Below are positions 26,620 to 35,938 of a DNA stretch of 64,000 nucleotides, piece after piece (within the stretch, counting starts at the first letter, position 1; every line of letters begins with the position of its first letter). The translations under genes were made by a program, and so were the position numbers. The notes beneath the pieces were generated by a model that was not told the origin of the DNA, searched no databases, and saw only the letters and a list, made by a program, of their open reading frames with translations. Source of the DNA: JAVZLQ01 sp049972525 (GTDB lineage Archaea; Thermoproteota; Bathyarchaeia; Bathyarchaeales; Bathycorpusculaceae); contig JBMFKI010000003.1 in assembly GCA_049972525.1 (NCBI GenBank), forward strand, positions 53,032 through 117,031, read 5' to 3'.

Positions 26620-27513
26620 ATGTCGAAAATTAAGCTGGAAGGAATTTTTGTTCCACACATAACTCCATTCAGGCGCAACGGTGAAATAGACACAGAAGCA
26701 TTAAGAAGGCTCGTAGAGTTTTGGATTCAAGGTGGACTTTCTGGACTTGTGACATGCGGCAGTAACGGTGAGGCACCATACCTTCTGAAAGAGGAACGAA
26801 GGCAAATACTTGAAGTTGTTGTTGATGTATCAAATGGCAAAGTACCAGTGATCGCTGGCACTGGAGCAATAGGCACAAAGGAAACTGTTCAGTTGACTGC
26901 GGATGCAAAGGATGTGGGAGCAGATGCGGCTTTGGTTGTGACGCCATTTTACTTTAAGCATTCTAGTGAAGAGTTATATGCACATTATAGCGCTGTTCTT
27001 GAAGCTGTTGACATACCCATGATCATTTATAACGTTCCAAAGTTTACTGGGTTTTCGCTTGAGCCGGCTTTAGTTGAAAGGCTTGCTTCTGAATACAGCC
27101 ATGTTGTCGGGATAAAGGACAGCAGCGGAAGTTTCAGCCAAATAACCGAACTTGTTAGACTTGTAGGTGATAGAATTTCAGTCTTCGCTGGAACAGCAGA
27201 CCTTGCGCTTCCCACATTGATGATTGGCGGGGAAGGCGCAGTAATAGCTGTTGCAAATGTTGCACCAAAACTTTGCCATGAACTATACAGTTCATTCAAA
27301 AATGGAAGCTATGAAAAGGCATGCGAAATCCAAAGGGTGATTTCGCATATAAATGAGGTTCTTGTAGTAAAGCAAAACCAACTTGCAGCGATTAAAGAAG
27401 CGCTAAACATTAAAGGTTTGCCAGCTGGCTATCCGAGAAAACCAACTCTGCCATTGAAGGAAAAGGAAAGAGAAGAAGTTAGACGGTTTATTAAGGAAAC
27501 TGGTCTAAACTAA
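26620..27513 (+). CDS. dapA: DapA/NanA-family aldolase (dihydrodipicolinate synthase-like)
   Basis: Class I aldolase TIM barrel of 297 residues. The Schiff-base lysine K166 is in VVGIKDSSG and the catalytic tyrosine Y137 in IIYNVP; the carboxylate-binding loop reads TCGSNGEAPY rather than the GTTGE of most lysine-pathway enzymes. It may be 4-hydroxy-tetrahydrodipicolinate synthase, or a sugar-acid aldolase such as KDG aldolase; the loop change and absence of lysine genes nearby leave this open. It has its own promoter region and is divergent from the proteasome gene. Confidence 0.85.
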   Translation: MSKIKLEGIFVPHITPFRRNGEIDTEALRRLVEFWIQGGLSGLVTCGSNGEAPYLLKEERRQILEVVVDVSNGKVPVIAGTGAIGTKETVQLTADAKDVGADAALVVTPFYFKHSSEELYAHYSAVLEAVDIPMIIYNVPKFTGFSLEPALVERLASEYSHVVGIKDSSGSFSQITELVRLVGDRISVFAGTADLALPTLMIGGEGAVIAVANVAPKLCHELYSSFKNGSYEKACEIQRVISHINEVLVVKQNQLAAIKEALNIKGLPAGYPRKPTLPLKEKEREEVRRFIKETGLN

Positions 27514-27908
27514 ATACGTTTAGATGTTAACTTTGCGATGTACTCTAAAACCCTCGCTTTTATTAAATCTCTAATCTTCCTCGCATCTTCTATCGACATT
27601 TTCGCTGGATCCGGGACACCCCATTCTTCCGTATCCTTAACATAAACTAGGGGCATTCAGCGCTTCCACAGACAATAACTGCGGCATCAGCCTTCGTCTG
27701 CATTTCATAAGTCAGCGCTTCGGGCTTTTTATCACTGATATCTATTCCTTCTTCGCGCATAAGTAATATGGCGTTTGGATGAACTTTTTAGCAGGTCTAC
27801 TACCAGCACTCATAGCTCGTCATCCCTCTGGAGCAAACTTGTTAAGTAGGCTTCGGCAATTTGGCTTCTAAAGCTGTTCTCTACACAGACAAATAGTATG
27901 GTTTTCAT
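27510..27908 (-). pseudogene. arsC: Decayed arsenate reductase / low-Mr phosphatase-like gene
   Basis: Reading the minus strand in three frames rebuilds a complete low-molecular-weight phosphatase-fold arsenate reductase. It starts MKTILFVCVENSFRSQIAEAY with the catalytic loop CVENSFRS, continues as NKFAPEG, a TGA, then RAMSAGSRPAKK, then HPNAILLMREEGIDISDKK and VCGSAECP, and ends EEWGVPDPAKMS through SKRI. Frame changes occur after AEAY, after PAKK and after AECP, each consistent with loss of one base in a short run; a Trp codon position has become TGA. The 3' end overlaps the dapA stop. Flanking genes are intact, so local decay is more likely than poor sequence. Confidence 0.85.
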
Positions 27909-28032
27909 AAAGCTTCTCTCGAGCAATCAACAATGGTTTTGCATCTTTAATTTTTTGGCAACTATTAAACAGAGTGTACACCTTGTGTGCGCTTTTTACC
28001 CAGTTGCTGACCTGAAGTGCGTTAAGCCCATT

Positions 28033-29268
28033 TTATTCCTTCCAGTCCAGAAGTCTTTTTTCTCCCTCGATTTTCTTTAAGTCTGTTATGTCTTGCGTTA
28101 CCTCTATTGTTCCTAGATATTTTCCATTCTTGTCTCTGACTGCGAAGTATCTTATGTGAATTAGACGGTTGTTAAGGTTAATCCAGAATTCGGCGACATC
28201 CTTCTTTCCCTCTTTGAAAGAGTCAAGTATGCGGTTCACGATGTGAATGCTTTTCTGCGGGTGACAAAGCTGCACTTTCCTTCCGATAACTGCCTTTGTC
28301 CTGACGAAAATGCGCTTTTCAGCCTTGTTAAAATACCTTACAGTGTCGCCTTTATCCACGAATGTTACATCCACTGGAAGAGAATTCAGTAGCGCTTCAA
28401 CTTCTTCCTTTGTTAACGCCCCAGTCTCAAACTGTAACGCAAAGGGCGCCGTTCCCTTTGATGCAATCATGGGTTTTTTCTCTTCTTCAGCTTCTGCCAT
28501 TTGTGGGGCTCCTGTTAAATGTGGTGGCGTGAAGCAGCAATATCCGATTTCGTCAAACTCGTCTTTTATCTCTTTCCATTCATTTTCTGTTATGACCTGC
28601 ATTGCTGTTGGAAAGAGTATGTTATTTTCCTTGAAAAAGTGAGTTGCCAGAAGAGTGTTTAGAGCTTCAGCCAGATCGCTTAACTGAATCTTAAATTCTT
28701 GAAAATTCAACGCACCATAATTTTCGACTATTTTGCTTAGCGTCTTTTTCTTCTCTCTTATCTGGTTATGCTCCATCCACATTATTGCTGGCGGCTCTGT
28801 AATTCCATGTTTTTCCAAGTTTGGAAAGAGCACGTTTTCTTCACGTAAATAATGCTTTTCTGAATCTTGAAAATCAGCTACCAAATGTTGCAGAACATGA
28901 ATTTCCTGTTCAACATAACTGGTTTCTCTGAACTGCTGAATTTTGTTCGCTGCTGCTGTTAACTTTGCTGCGAGTTGTAGGATGATTTTATGTTCTTCCA
29001 TAAGAATGTTGAGTGGATGGTCAACTGACACATTCAGCTTCTGTTTTTCTAGTTGCTCTCTAAAGACAGCCATGTGCACATCGCACAGTCTTTGGATTTC
29101 TTCGCGTGGCATTCCCTCCCTTATTAGCTCTTGCTCTATCTTAGAAATTTCAAGCGGGCTTATCGTCTCTAAAAACTGCTTAAATCTCTCCTTGACTTCT
29201 TCTGGCTTTGCATCTGCATGCAAAAGCCTAAGAATTTCTTTTAGAACGCTTTTCCTATCTTCTGCCAA
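28033..29268 (-). CDS. DUF438-hemerythrin-PAS protein
   Basis: A three-domain protein of 411 residues, likely an oxygen- or NO-responsive sensor or iron-trafficking protein. DUF438 covers about 1-60, a hemerythrin HHE domain about 85-220 (HPLNILMEEHK, EKHYLREENVLFP, MWMEHNQIREK, THFFKENNILFP supply the di-iron His/Glu ligands), and a PAS domain about 300-410 (PVDVTFVDKGDTVRYFN to GTIEVTQDITDL). I chose TTG 29268 because GGAGG lies 9 bases before it and the flavodiiron stop is one base upstream; an ATG at 29310 would overlap that gene by 41 bases. Co-transcribed with the flavodiiron gene. Confidence 0.88.
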   Translation of the reverse strand: MAEDRKSVLKEILRLLHADAKPEEVKERFKQFLETISPLEISKIEQELIREGMPREEIQRLCDVHMAVFREQLEKQKLNVSVDHPLNILMEEHKIILQLAAKLTAAANKIQQFRETSYVEQEIHVLQHLVADFQDSEKHYLREENVLFPNLEKHGITEPPAIMWMEHNQIREKKKTLSKIVENYGALNFQEFKIQLSDLAEALNTLLATHFFKENNILFPTAMQVITENEWKEIKDEFDEIGYCCFTPPHLTGAPQMAEAEEEKKPMIASKGTAPFALQFETGALTKEEVEALLNSLPVDVTFVDKGDTVRYFNKAEKRIFVRTKAVIGRKVQLCHPQKSIHIVNRILDSFKEGKKDVAEFWINLNNRLIHIRYFAVRDKNGKYLGTIEVTQDITDLKKIEGEKRLLDWKE

Positions 29269-29269
29269 T

Positions 29270-30457
29270 TCATCCTTCCTCCCTAATTTTTTTGGCAAGA
29301 GTCTTTCCAATTTCGATTATCTGCCTAATGTTGTCCTCTGTTGGTGGACCATTTATCTCAATGGCTCCGACAACTTCAATCTTTGTCTGTCCCAACAATT
29401 CTTGAACATGCCTTACTGTGCCCCCTCCCCAACCGTATGAGCTTAATATAACACCAAACTTTAACGGTGGACGTAAAGCCTTAACGAGATAAGTGACATA
29501 GACGCCAAGCGGGTGCATTCCACCTAGGACTGTTGGCGCGCCTAGAACTATGGCTTTTGAATCCACAAGATCTTTTGCTATTTCACCAATGTCCGCAGAA
29601 ACCAAATTGTAGATGGCGATTTCTATTCCCTCAGCGGCGAGAGTATCAGCAATCGCCTGAATCATCTTTTCTGTGCTGTTCCACATTGTCACGTAAGCAA
29701 TTATGACTTTATTCCTAGTTTCGCCGTTCACCCACTTTTTATACGCTTTTAAGATGCGTTCAACATCTCTATGTATTGGGCCGTGGCTTGGCGCAACCAT
29801 TTTAATCTCTAAATCCCTTATTTTTTCAAGTGCCTTTTGTCCCATCACTCGGAAGGGCATCATTATTTCGCCAAAATATCTTTGGGCATGGATAAGTAAA
29901 TCTTCAACTTCATCGTCATAAACTCCGCCTGCCAGGTGAGCTCCAAAAAAGTCGCATGGAAACAAAATCTTGCTTTCTTGGAGATACGTGAACATTGTCT
30001 CTGGCCAGTGGAGCATTGGCGCTTCAATGAAGCGCAAGGTTTTGTCGCCTAAATCTATCGTCTCTTGGTCTTTTACTGTCATCAGCCTGTTTTCTGGCAC
30101 CTTGTAGAATGCCTGTGCCATTTTTGCGCCTTTGCTTGATGTTATTACCTTGGCTTTGCTGTTTATTTGCATCATGTATGGGATTGCGCCTGCGTGGTCT
30201 GGTTCAGCATGGTTCATTATTATGTAGTCGATTTCCTTCGGATTTGTGATTTTGCTAATTTTTTCTTCCAGTTCCTTTTCGAAGCCTGGATTTACGGTAT
30301 CAATTAATGCCTTTTTGTTTTCGCCAATTGTGAGGTACGCATTATAGCTTGTTCCTTTTGGTAATGGAATTAGTGCGTCGAAAAGTTTTCTGTTCCAGTC
30401 TCTTGCGCCGACCCAGTAAACGTTTTCTGAGAGTTTTGTTATGTTTCTCCAGTTCAC
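29270..30457 (-). CDS. fprA: Flavodiiron protein (FprA family oxygen/NO reductase)
   Basis: 395-residue cytoplasmic enzyme reducing O2 to water or NO to N2O, a defence of anaerobes. The beta-lactamase-like di-iron domain (1-250) has NHAEPDHAG with H83, E85, D87, H88, then LHWPETM, FPCDFFGAH and PSHGPIHRD carrying the other ligands. The flavodoxin domain (about 255-395) binds FMN with TMWNSTEKM and SSYGWGGG. It heads a two-gene unit with the hemerythrin protein and is divergent from a Cys-rich regulator, with a palindrome at 30472 in between. Confidence 0.95.
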   Translation of the reverse strand: MNWRNITKLSENVYWVGARDWNRKLFDALIPLPKGTSYNAYLTIGENKKALIDTVNPGFEKELEEKISKITNPKEIDYIIMNHAEPDHAGAIPYMMQINSKAKVITSSKGAKMAQAFYKVPENRLMTVKDQETIDLGDKTLRFIEAPMLHWPETMFTYLQESKILFPCDFFGAHLAGGVYDDEVEDLLIHAQRYFGEIMMPFRVMGQKALEKIRDLEIKMVAPSHGPIHRDVERILKAYKKWVNGETRNKVIIAYVTMWNSTEKMIQAIADTLAAEGIEIAIYNLVSADIGEIAKDLVDSKAIVLGAPTVLGGMHPLGVYVTYLVKALRPPLKFGVILSSYGWGGGTVRHVQELLGQTKIEVVGAIEINGPPTEDNIRQIIEIGKTLAKKIREEG

Positions 30458-30471
30458 GCCTTAAACCTCCT

Positions 30472-30497
30472 ATTACAATTGTAATAAAGTATATTTA
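30472..30497. promoter_or_regulatory. Divergent promoter with perfect palindrome operator
   Basis: ATTACAATTGTAAT at 30472-30485 is a perfect 14-base palindrome, followed at 30486-30497 by an AAAGTATATTTA stretch that can serve as a TATA box on either strand. The palindrome lies between this TATA and the fprA start at 30457, so a protein bound there would block fprA transcription; the divergent regulator at 30533 is the natural candidate. The palindrome is seen; its role is inference. Confidence 0.6.
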
Positions 30498-30532
30498 TGC
30501 CTTTCTACAAATATACCAAAGGAGCGCCATAA

Positions 30533-30937
30533 ATGTTAGTGCCATGCGAAATAGCGGTAAAATGCCTCTTGCCAGCAATGCGCGCAATAATAGCAAAAGA
30601 ATTAACAACGACGCACAACTTAAAACAGGCAGAAGCAGCCAAACTATTAGGAGTTAGCCAACCAGCAATAAGCCTATACTACAGGCGGCTGCGCGGAAAA
30701 GCGATAGACTTGGAAAACGACGCGGATGTCATGAAAATCATCAAAGAATTTGCTGATTCACTAGTTTGCAGTAACACTATGACCCATGAAGAGTCCATGA
30801 AAAAATTCTGTGAAATATGCAAGCTTGTAAGGGCGAAGGGTTTGATGTGTGAGTTGCACAAAATTTTTGACCCGCAAATTGATGTTAGAAAGTGCGGACT
30901 GTGCTTGGCGGTAGGTTCTGTGAACTGCTTTGGATAA
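30533..30937 (+). CDS. Cys-rich HTH transcriptional regulator
   Basis: 134-residue predicted regulator of an archaeal family (COG2522-like). Residues 29-52, NLKQAEAAKLLGVSQPAISL, form a helix-turn-helix. Nine cysteines are present: C5, C11, C79, and a C-terminal set C93-x2-C96, C106, C121-x2-C124, C132, suited to an Fe-S cluster or zinc and to redox sensing. Divergent from the flavodiiron gene, so it probably controls that locus and itself in response to oxygen or NO. The family recognition is fair; the regulated target is inference. Confidence 0.82.
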   Translation: MLVPCEIAVKCLLPAMRAIIAKELTTTHNLKQAEAAKLLGVSQPAISLYYRRLRGKAIDLENDADVMKIIKEFADSLVCSNTMTHEESMKKFCEICKLVRAKGLMCELHKIFDPQIDVRKCGLCLAVGSVNCFG

Positions 30938-30982
30938 CCCTTTATAATGTGCAGTGCAAAATCAAAATGTGAGGAACAAAGT

Positions 30983-31483
30983 ATGGGTTATTTGTCGACA
31001 TGGAAAGTTTTAGAAGAAATTGTTGCCGAATTTCGAAAGAAGGGTGTGTCAATACCACCTGATATTATGAATGATTTAAAATATGCTAAGACACTAATTA
31101 ACATCCTGAAAGCTGATCCAACATGCACTGAGACAAACCAGAAAATCGAGGAACTCCTCCTAAAAGTCGAATCCTACCTAGTTTCAGAAGGACAAAAAAA
31201 CTTCAGCGCAGATCACCTAGAAACTTGGCTTAAAAGATTGGACGAGGCTGCAGCGAGGCCTCAAGAAGAAGAGAAAGAAGAGGAAGCAAGATTCATCTCG
31301 GGTCTTCCAAGGGAGCACAAATGGGTTCGCGTTAAACCAATTGCAGATTTACCAATTGAAAGGTTGAAGCGTTTAGCTAAGGAATCAAATCTTTCATGTG
31401 AGATGCAAGGCGATGGGTACTTACTAGTTTACGGCGAAGAAGAGCGTATAAAGGATTTTATCAAGAAGATAGCTGTGAAGTGA
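30983..31483 (+). CDS. DUF2096 protein
   Basis: 166-residue conserved archaeal protein of unknown function. It begins MGYLSTWKVLEEIVAEFRKK and continues with a helical part (residues 1-95), an acidic hinge, and a C-terminal beta/alpha domain with LPREHKWVRVKP and MQGDGYLLVYGEEERIKDF. I chose ATG 30983 over the ATG at 30947 because GAGGAAC lies about 7 bases upstream and the family starts with MGYLSTW. A TTTATAAT element near 30942-30950 may be its promoter. Confidence 0.75.
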   Translation: MGYLSTWKVLEEIVAEFRKKGVSIPPDIMNDLKYAKTLINILKADPTCTETNQKIEELLLKVESYLVSEGQKNFSADHLETWLKRLDEAAARPQEEEKEEEARFISGLPREHKWVRVKPIADLPIERLKRLAKESNLSCEMQGDGYLLVYGEEERIKDFIKKIAVK

Positions 31484-31599
31484 ATGCTCATTAGAAAGAT
31501 CATCATGTAAATGAACTAGTTAATTAGAAATTTGTTACTTTATACTTGAGATATGCTGAAAATAGCTTCTAAAAAGTGCATAATTGTTAAAGCTTGCGG

Positions 31600-31616
31600 C
31601 TATAATATTTTTATAG
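31600..31616 (+). promoter_or_regulatory. smc promoter (TATA region within a dyad)
   Basis: CTATAA (31600-31605) and TTATAG (31611-31616) are inverted complements around TATTT, forming a strong TATA element about 70 bases ahead of the smc start. The transcript would start near 31630-31640 with a leader of about 50 bases. Confidence 0.5.
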
Positions 31617-31685
31617 AAAAATCTTACAGAAGAGTCTATAATAAGATGGTTGCAATCCTTCGGTGAGGGCGAGGGCGCAAACTGA

Positions 31686-34600
31686 ATGCCCTATATCAAA
31701 AAAATTGAGCTTAAAGGTTTCAAATCCTTTGGTCCACAAACCGTTAAAGTAATCCTAGATAAAGGTTTTACGGCGATAACAGGACCAAACGGAAGCGGGA
31801 AAACAAATATCGTTGACGCAGTTTTGTTCGCTTTAGGCGAGCTTAGCACAAAAAGGCTTCGTGCCGAAAATGCTGCGAAACTGATTTTTCATGGTTCTGA
31901 AAAGGCTGGGCTTGAAAGAGCGAAGATGGCTAAGGTTGTAATACAATTTGACAACGCAGATGGGCGGATACCAGTGGACACGGTGACAGTTACCGTTTCG
32001 AGGGAAGTTTACAGAAATGGTCAAAGCGTTTATAGGCTTAATGGGCGGCGAATATCAAGGGCGCAAATCCTAGAAATCCTTTCAATGGCTGGGTTAAGCT
32101 CAACAAGCCAAAACATAATTTTACAGGGAACAATTACGCGGCTAACAGACATTGCGCCCATGGAGAGAAGAAAAATAATTGAAGATCTGATTGGGATAGC
32201 TCAATATGACGCTGAAAAAGCTGAAGCTGAAGATAAGCTCAGGACAGCGGATATTTCCATACGGACAGCCATGGGAAGAATAGATGAAGTGCAGAGAAGG
32301 GTTGACGATCTAGAAAGGGAGCGCAACCAACTTTTAAGATACAACTTCATCCAACGTGAAATAGGAAAATTCGAGGCAATTAAAATATCAAATGACATGA
32401 TGCAAATTCAAAAGAGGATAGAGGAAACAACGTCACAAGGTGAGAAGGTCAAAGAAAGAGTTGAAAAACTGCGGCAACTTCGAGACGACTTGCGCTCTAA
32501 AAGACGGGGAATAGAAGGCGAATGGAGAAAGCTAAGCTCCGAAATAGTTGAGGAGGGCGGCTCTCAAGTTTTAAAGGTTCAGATGCGAATAGGCGAACTA
32601 AAATCAAAATTAACGGAACTAACAACACGCATAACCTCTGGGAAAACGAGCCTTGAAGGGTTAAAACGTGTTAGAGAAAATAACTTGGCACAGTATGAGT
32701 CGATTCGAAAGGAAATTCGTGAAAACCGCCTTAAAATAAAAGAGTTAAGAAGAGAATACGAGGAAATTTCAAATCAAATAATCACGAAACAAGCTGAACA
32801 TGATGCGCTTGCAAACGAAACGGCTCAGCTTTGGGAAAACATTGGAGAAAACAGCAAAAAAATCCGTGAAATGGAGCAACAAATTGAAAATCACTATAAG
32901 AGGCTTTCATACTTACGTTCTGAAAATGTAAAAAGCCAGACGGCAATAAAAATTCGGGCAAGGAGACTTAACGACCTTAAAAATCGTAAAGAACGATTTG
33001 CGACAACATTAATTGAGTTAGAAAAATCTCTTGTTGAACTTGAGAAAGTGCAGAAGGAACAGAAAACGCAACTTAAAAATATGCAGCGGACGCTTGAACG
33101 GAAAGTTGCACAAAAAGAAGCCATAGAACGGGAAATCGCTGAAGCTGGAAAGATAGCTGACTCAGCAAGGGCAGCAGTCATCGAGTTTGCGACTCAAAGA
33201 GAACTTGCAGAAACAGTAGCTTCCGAAGAAAAGGCTCTCAGAAGCATAGAAGAACTCGGTGAACTTGGAGTGATTCTAGGCGTTTATGGGAGGCTTCGCA
33301 ACTTGATAAAAATTGACAACGCATATAAGAGGGCTATTGAGGCTGCAGCCGCTGGATGGCTCGACGCTGTGGTTGTTAAGGATTTTGATGCTGCCTTTAC
33401 ATGCGCAGAAACTTTGAGGAGAATGAAGCTTGGGCGCGTAAAAATAATTCCACTTCAAGGTGCATCAAATCCAAGGGTATTAAAGGTTCCGCAAAGAGAA
33501 GGTGTAGACGGCGTGGCACCGCTTTTCATAAAATGCGAGAAACATTATGAACCAGCCGTCAACTTTGTCTTCGGAGACACACTCATAGTTTCCGATGAGA
33601 AAACAGCTTTTACGCTTTCTAACGAGGGATATCGAACTGTTACAATAGAGGGAGACCTATACGAGGCTGGAGGAGCATTTGAAAGTGGCTATTATAGGGC
33701 ACCAATAGATTTTTCTACAATAATACCCAGCGAGAAGGCTATAAAAAGTCTCGATGAAGCGGTTAACGCCTTACAGCAGCATCTTTCAAGACGTGGCACA
33801 GACTTAACAGCATTTGAAGAGGAAATCGATAAGACGCGTGTCGAGATTACACGGCTTTCTGAGGCTATTATAACGCTTGACAGAGAAATCACGCGTGTTA
33901 AAAGAAATGTTAGAAGAACCAGGGCTAACGTTAGACGTGTCGATAAAAACATTGCTAAGCTTGAGAAAGAGGTGGAAAATGAAAGGGCTCAAATGTGGCG
34001 ATATAAGGCTGAAAGCAGTTCAATACAAAAGGAAATGCGTAAACTTCAAAACACTCTAGCTGCCATGCGGAAAAAAACGGATCCATCCTACATCCAAGAG
34101 CTGGAGGTTAAAAGAGAAAAAATTGCTGAGGAAATAATAACTTTGAGACAGAAGCTTGGCACGGTTCAGACGGAGATTTCCACCTTGCAGTCGAAGTTCG
34201 ACAACGTTTTAAGGGTTGGATATCAAAATGCGAAAATTCAACTTGCGAAGGTGGAGCAACAACTTCGTAAGGTTGAAAAGGAAGTGGAAGAGGCTGCCAA
34301 GGAGCGTGAATCCCTTAAAACGGAACTTGCAGAGTTGGAAAAGAGCCGTGTTGAACTATCAAAAACTGTTTTGTCAGCGAGGGAGGAAGCGAAAAAGTTC
34401 ACTTCGCAAATTGATGACATTGACAAAGAACTGCGTAAGCTAGATTCGGAGTATGAGCAGACTGACAGACTCCTAAATCAACTTCAACTTAACATTCAAA
34501 CTTCAATGATTCAACTTGAACAGTACAAGAATCAACTTCGACAGATTGGATATAAGCAACCTCTGCCAGTAACGCCAGAGCAAGTTCAGGAGGCTGAAAC

Positions 34601-35240
34601 CTCCATTAAGATGATGCGCTTTGAGCTTGACAGAATAGGCGCCGTGAACCAACTGGCCTTATCTCACTACGCCGAGCAGATTTCACGTTACAAAGAGCTT
34701 TCCCTAAGGCTAAACGAGCTGGAGAAGGAAAAACAAGCCATAGTGCAGTTCATGAATGAAATTGAAAGTAAAAAACGCAGGGTGTTCATGGAAGCATTTG
34801 AAAAAATTAATGCGAACTTGGCGAAGTACTTTAACAAGCTGACTGGAGGGGGAAATGCCACTTTAACGCTTGAGAATCCGGATGAACCGTTCTCAGGCGG
34901 AATCGACATGATTGTCCAGTTTCCAAATAAGCCCTCAATAATCGTGAGCGGAGCCAGCGGTGGAGAACGCTCAGTTGCTGCGGTTGCCTTTATTTTTGCA
35001 TTAAAGGAGTTCACTCCTGCAGCATTTTACATACTAGACGAGATAGATGCGCATCTGGACGCCTATCACGTTTCAAAGCTCGCCGAAGTCTTATTGGAGG
35101 AATCTGAAAAAACCCAGTTTATTGTAATCACGTTAAAGCCTGAAATGGTGAACAAGGCGCAAAAGGTTTACGGCGTTTACGAACGCAATGGAGTTTCAAA
35201 CGTGATATCAGCAAAGTTTCTTGAGGTGACAAACCAATGA
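31686..35240 (+). CDS. smc: Chromosome segregation protein SMC
   Basis: 1184-residue SMC ATPase that, with ScpA and ScpB, extrudes and organises DNA loops. Walker A GPNGSGKT is at residues 33-40. Two long coiled coils (about 165-500 and 680-1010) flank the hinge (about 515-660, with LGVILGVYGRL). The C-terminal head has the ABC signature SGGERS and Walker B YILDEIDAHLD near residue 1115. Full length for the family. The stop overlaps scpA by 4 bases. SMC of this type is found in Euryarchaeota, Thaumarchaeota and relatives but not in typical Crenarchaeota, which helps placement. Confidence 0.97.
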   Translation: MPYIKKIELKGFKSFGPQTVKVILDKGFTAITGPNGSGKTNIVDAVLFALGELSTKRLRAENAAKLIFHGSEKAGLERAKMAKVVIQFDNADGRIPVDTVTVTVSREVYRNGQSVYRLNGRRISRAQILEILSMAGLSSTSQNIILQGTITRLTDIAPMERRKIIEDLIGIAQYDAEKAEAEDKLRTADISIRTAMGRIDEVQRRVDDLERERNQLLRYNFIQREIGKFEAIKISNDMMQIQKRIEETTSQGEKVKERVEKLRQLRDDLRSKRRGIEGEWRKLSSEIVEEGGSQVLKVQMRIGELKSKLTELTTRITSGKTSLEGLKRVRENNLAQYESIRKEIRENRLKIKELRREYEEISNQIITKQAEHDALANETAQLWENIGENSKKIREMEQQIENHYKRLSYLRSENVKSQTAIKIRARRLNDLKNRKERFATTLIELEKSLVELEKVQKEQKTQLKNMQRTLERKVAQKEAIEREIAEAGKIADSARAAVIEFATQRELAETVASEEKALRSIEELGELGVILGVYGRLRNLIKIDNAYKRAIEAAAAGWLDAVVVKDFDAAFTCAETLRRMKLGRVKIIPLQGASNPRVLKVPQREGVDGVAPLFIKCEKHYEPAVNFVFGDTLIVSDEKTAFTLSNEGYRTVTIEGDLYEAGGAFESGYYRAPIDFSTIIPSEKAIKSLDEAVNALQQHLSRRGTDLTAFEEEIDKTRVEITRLSEAIITLDREITRVKRNVRRTRANVRRVDKNIAKLEKEVENERAQMWRYKAESSSIQKEMRKLQNTLAAMRKKTDPSYIQELEVKREKIAEEIITLRQKLGTVQTEISTLQSKFDNVLRVGYQNAKIQLAKVEQQLRKVEKEVEEAAKERESLKTELAELEKSRVELSKTVLSAREEAKKFTSQIDDIDKELRKLDSEYEQTDRLLNQLQLNIQTSMIQLEQYKNQLRQIGYKQPLPVTPEQVQEAETSIKMMRFELDRIGAVNQLALSHYAEQISRYKELSLRLNELEKEKQAIVQFMNEIESKKRRVFMEAFEKINANLAKYFNKLTGGGNATLTLENPDEPFSGGIDMIVQFPNKPSIIVSGASGGERSVAAVAFIFALKEFTPAAFYILDEIDAHLDAYHVSKLAEVLLEESEKTQFIVITLKPEMVNKAQKVYGVYERNGVSNVISAKFLEVTNQ

Positions 35241-35938
35241 CCGAGGCTATGGTGAAAAAGCCGTTTTATATGCGCCCACCATGGAATATTCTTTTCGAGT
35301 TTCACAAGCTTGAGAAACTTACACCATGGAACATCAACATCGCGTATTTGCTAACAAGCTTTCTTGAAGAAATGGAAAAAGCCGGACGTGTAGATTTCAG
35401 GGCTTCAGGCGTAGCCCTCGACTCTTCAGCCTTTATATATCTCATGAAGTCAAAACTCCTCTTGAAGCTTGAAGAGCCGCCTCCACCATCTAAGCAACCA
35501 CAAGATTTTTTGCCGCCACCCCTGTTTTTGCCGCTCAGACACGAGTTAACATCAACCACTATAAAGCATCTTCTTGAAGTTTTAGACGACGTCTTAAAAA
35601 GCGAGAAGCTGATTCCGCTAGAAAGGGGTGATACTCAACCGATTCTTCCAACGCCTTCAGATGTTCTTCCACAATTCGAAGTTTACCTCATGGAAATTGA
35701 GCTCCAGATGGAACAGCTTTACAATGCGCTCTTGGATATGGTTAAGGGCGGCGGAATAATAGAATTCTCAGCTTTGATAAAGGGCTTGGGAAGACTTGAA
35801 GCAATCCGCAAATTTATTCTGCTCCTATTTTTAGCGCAGGATGGAAAAGTAAGCTTGTGGCAGGACGAGGGAACAGAAGAAATTTACATAACTGTTGGAG
35901 AGTTCAGCATTGCAGGAAACAAAACAGCAAACGCTTAA
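35237..35938 (+). CDS. scpA: Segregation and condensation protein A (kleisin)
   Basis: 233-residue kleisin bridging the two SMC heads. The N-terminal part (PPWNILFEFHKLEKL, then PWNINIAYLLTSFLEEM) matches the head-neck binding domain; a Pro-rich linker (EEPPPPSKQP) precedes the C-terminal winged helix around residues 170-225 (SLWQDEGTEEIYI). Translation is coupled to smc by a 4-base overlap. It is followed by scpB, overlapping by 44 bases. Confidence 0.92.
   Translation: MTEAMVKKPFYMRPPWNILFEFHKLEKLTPWNINIAYLLTSFLEEMEKAGRVDFRASGVALDSSAFIYLMKSKLLLKLEEPPPPSKQPQDFLPPPLFLPLRHELTSTTIKHLLEVLDDVLKSEKLIPLERGDTQPILPTPSDVLPQFEVYLMEIELQMEQLYNALLDMVKGGGIIEFSALIKGLGRLEAIRKFILLLFLAQDGKVSLWQDEGTEEIYITVGEFSIAGNKTANA

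Noticed and set aside
33804..33992. Short frames inside smc on the opposite strand
   Set aside because: They are shadows of the coiled-coil coding sequence.
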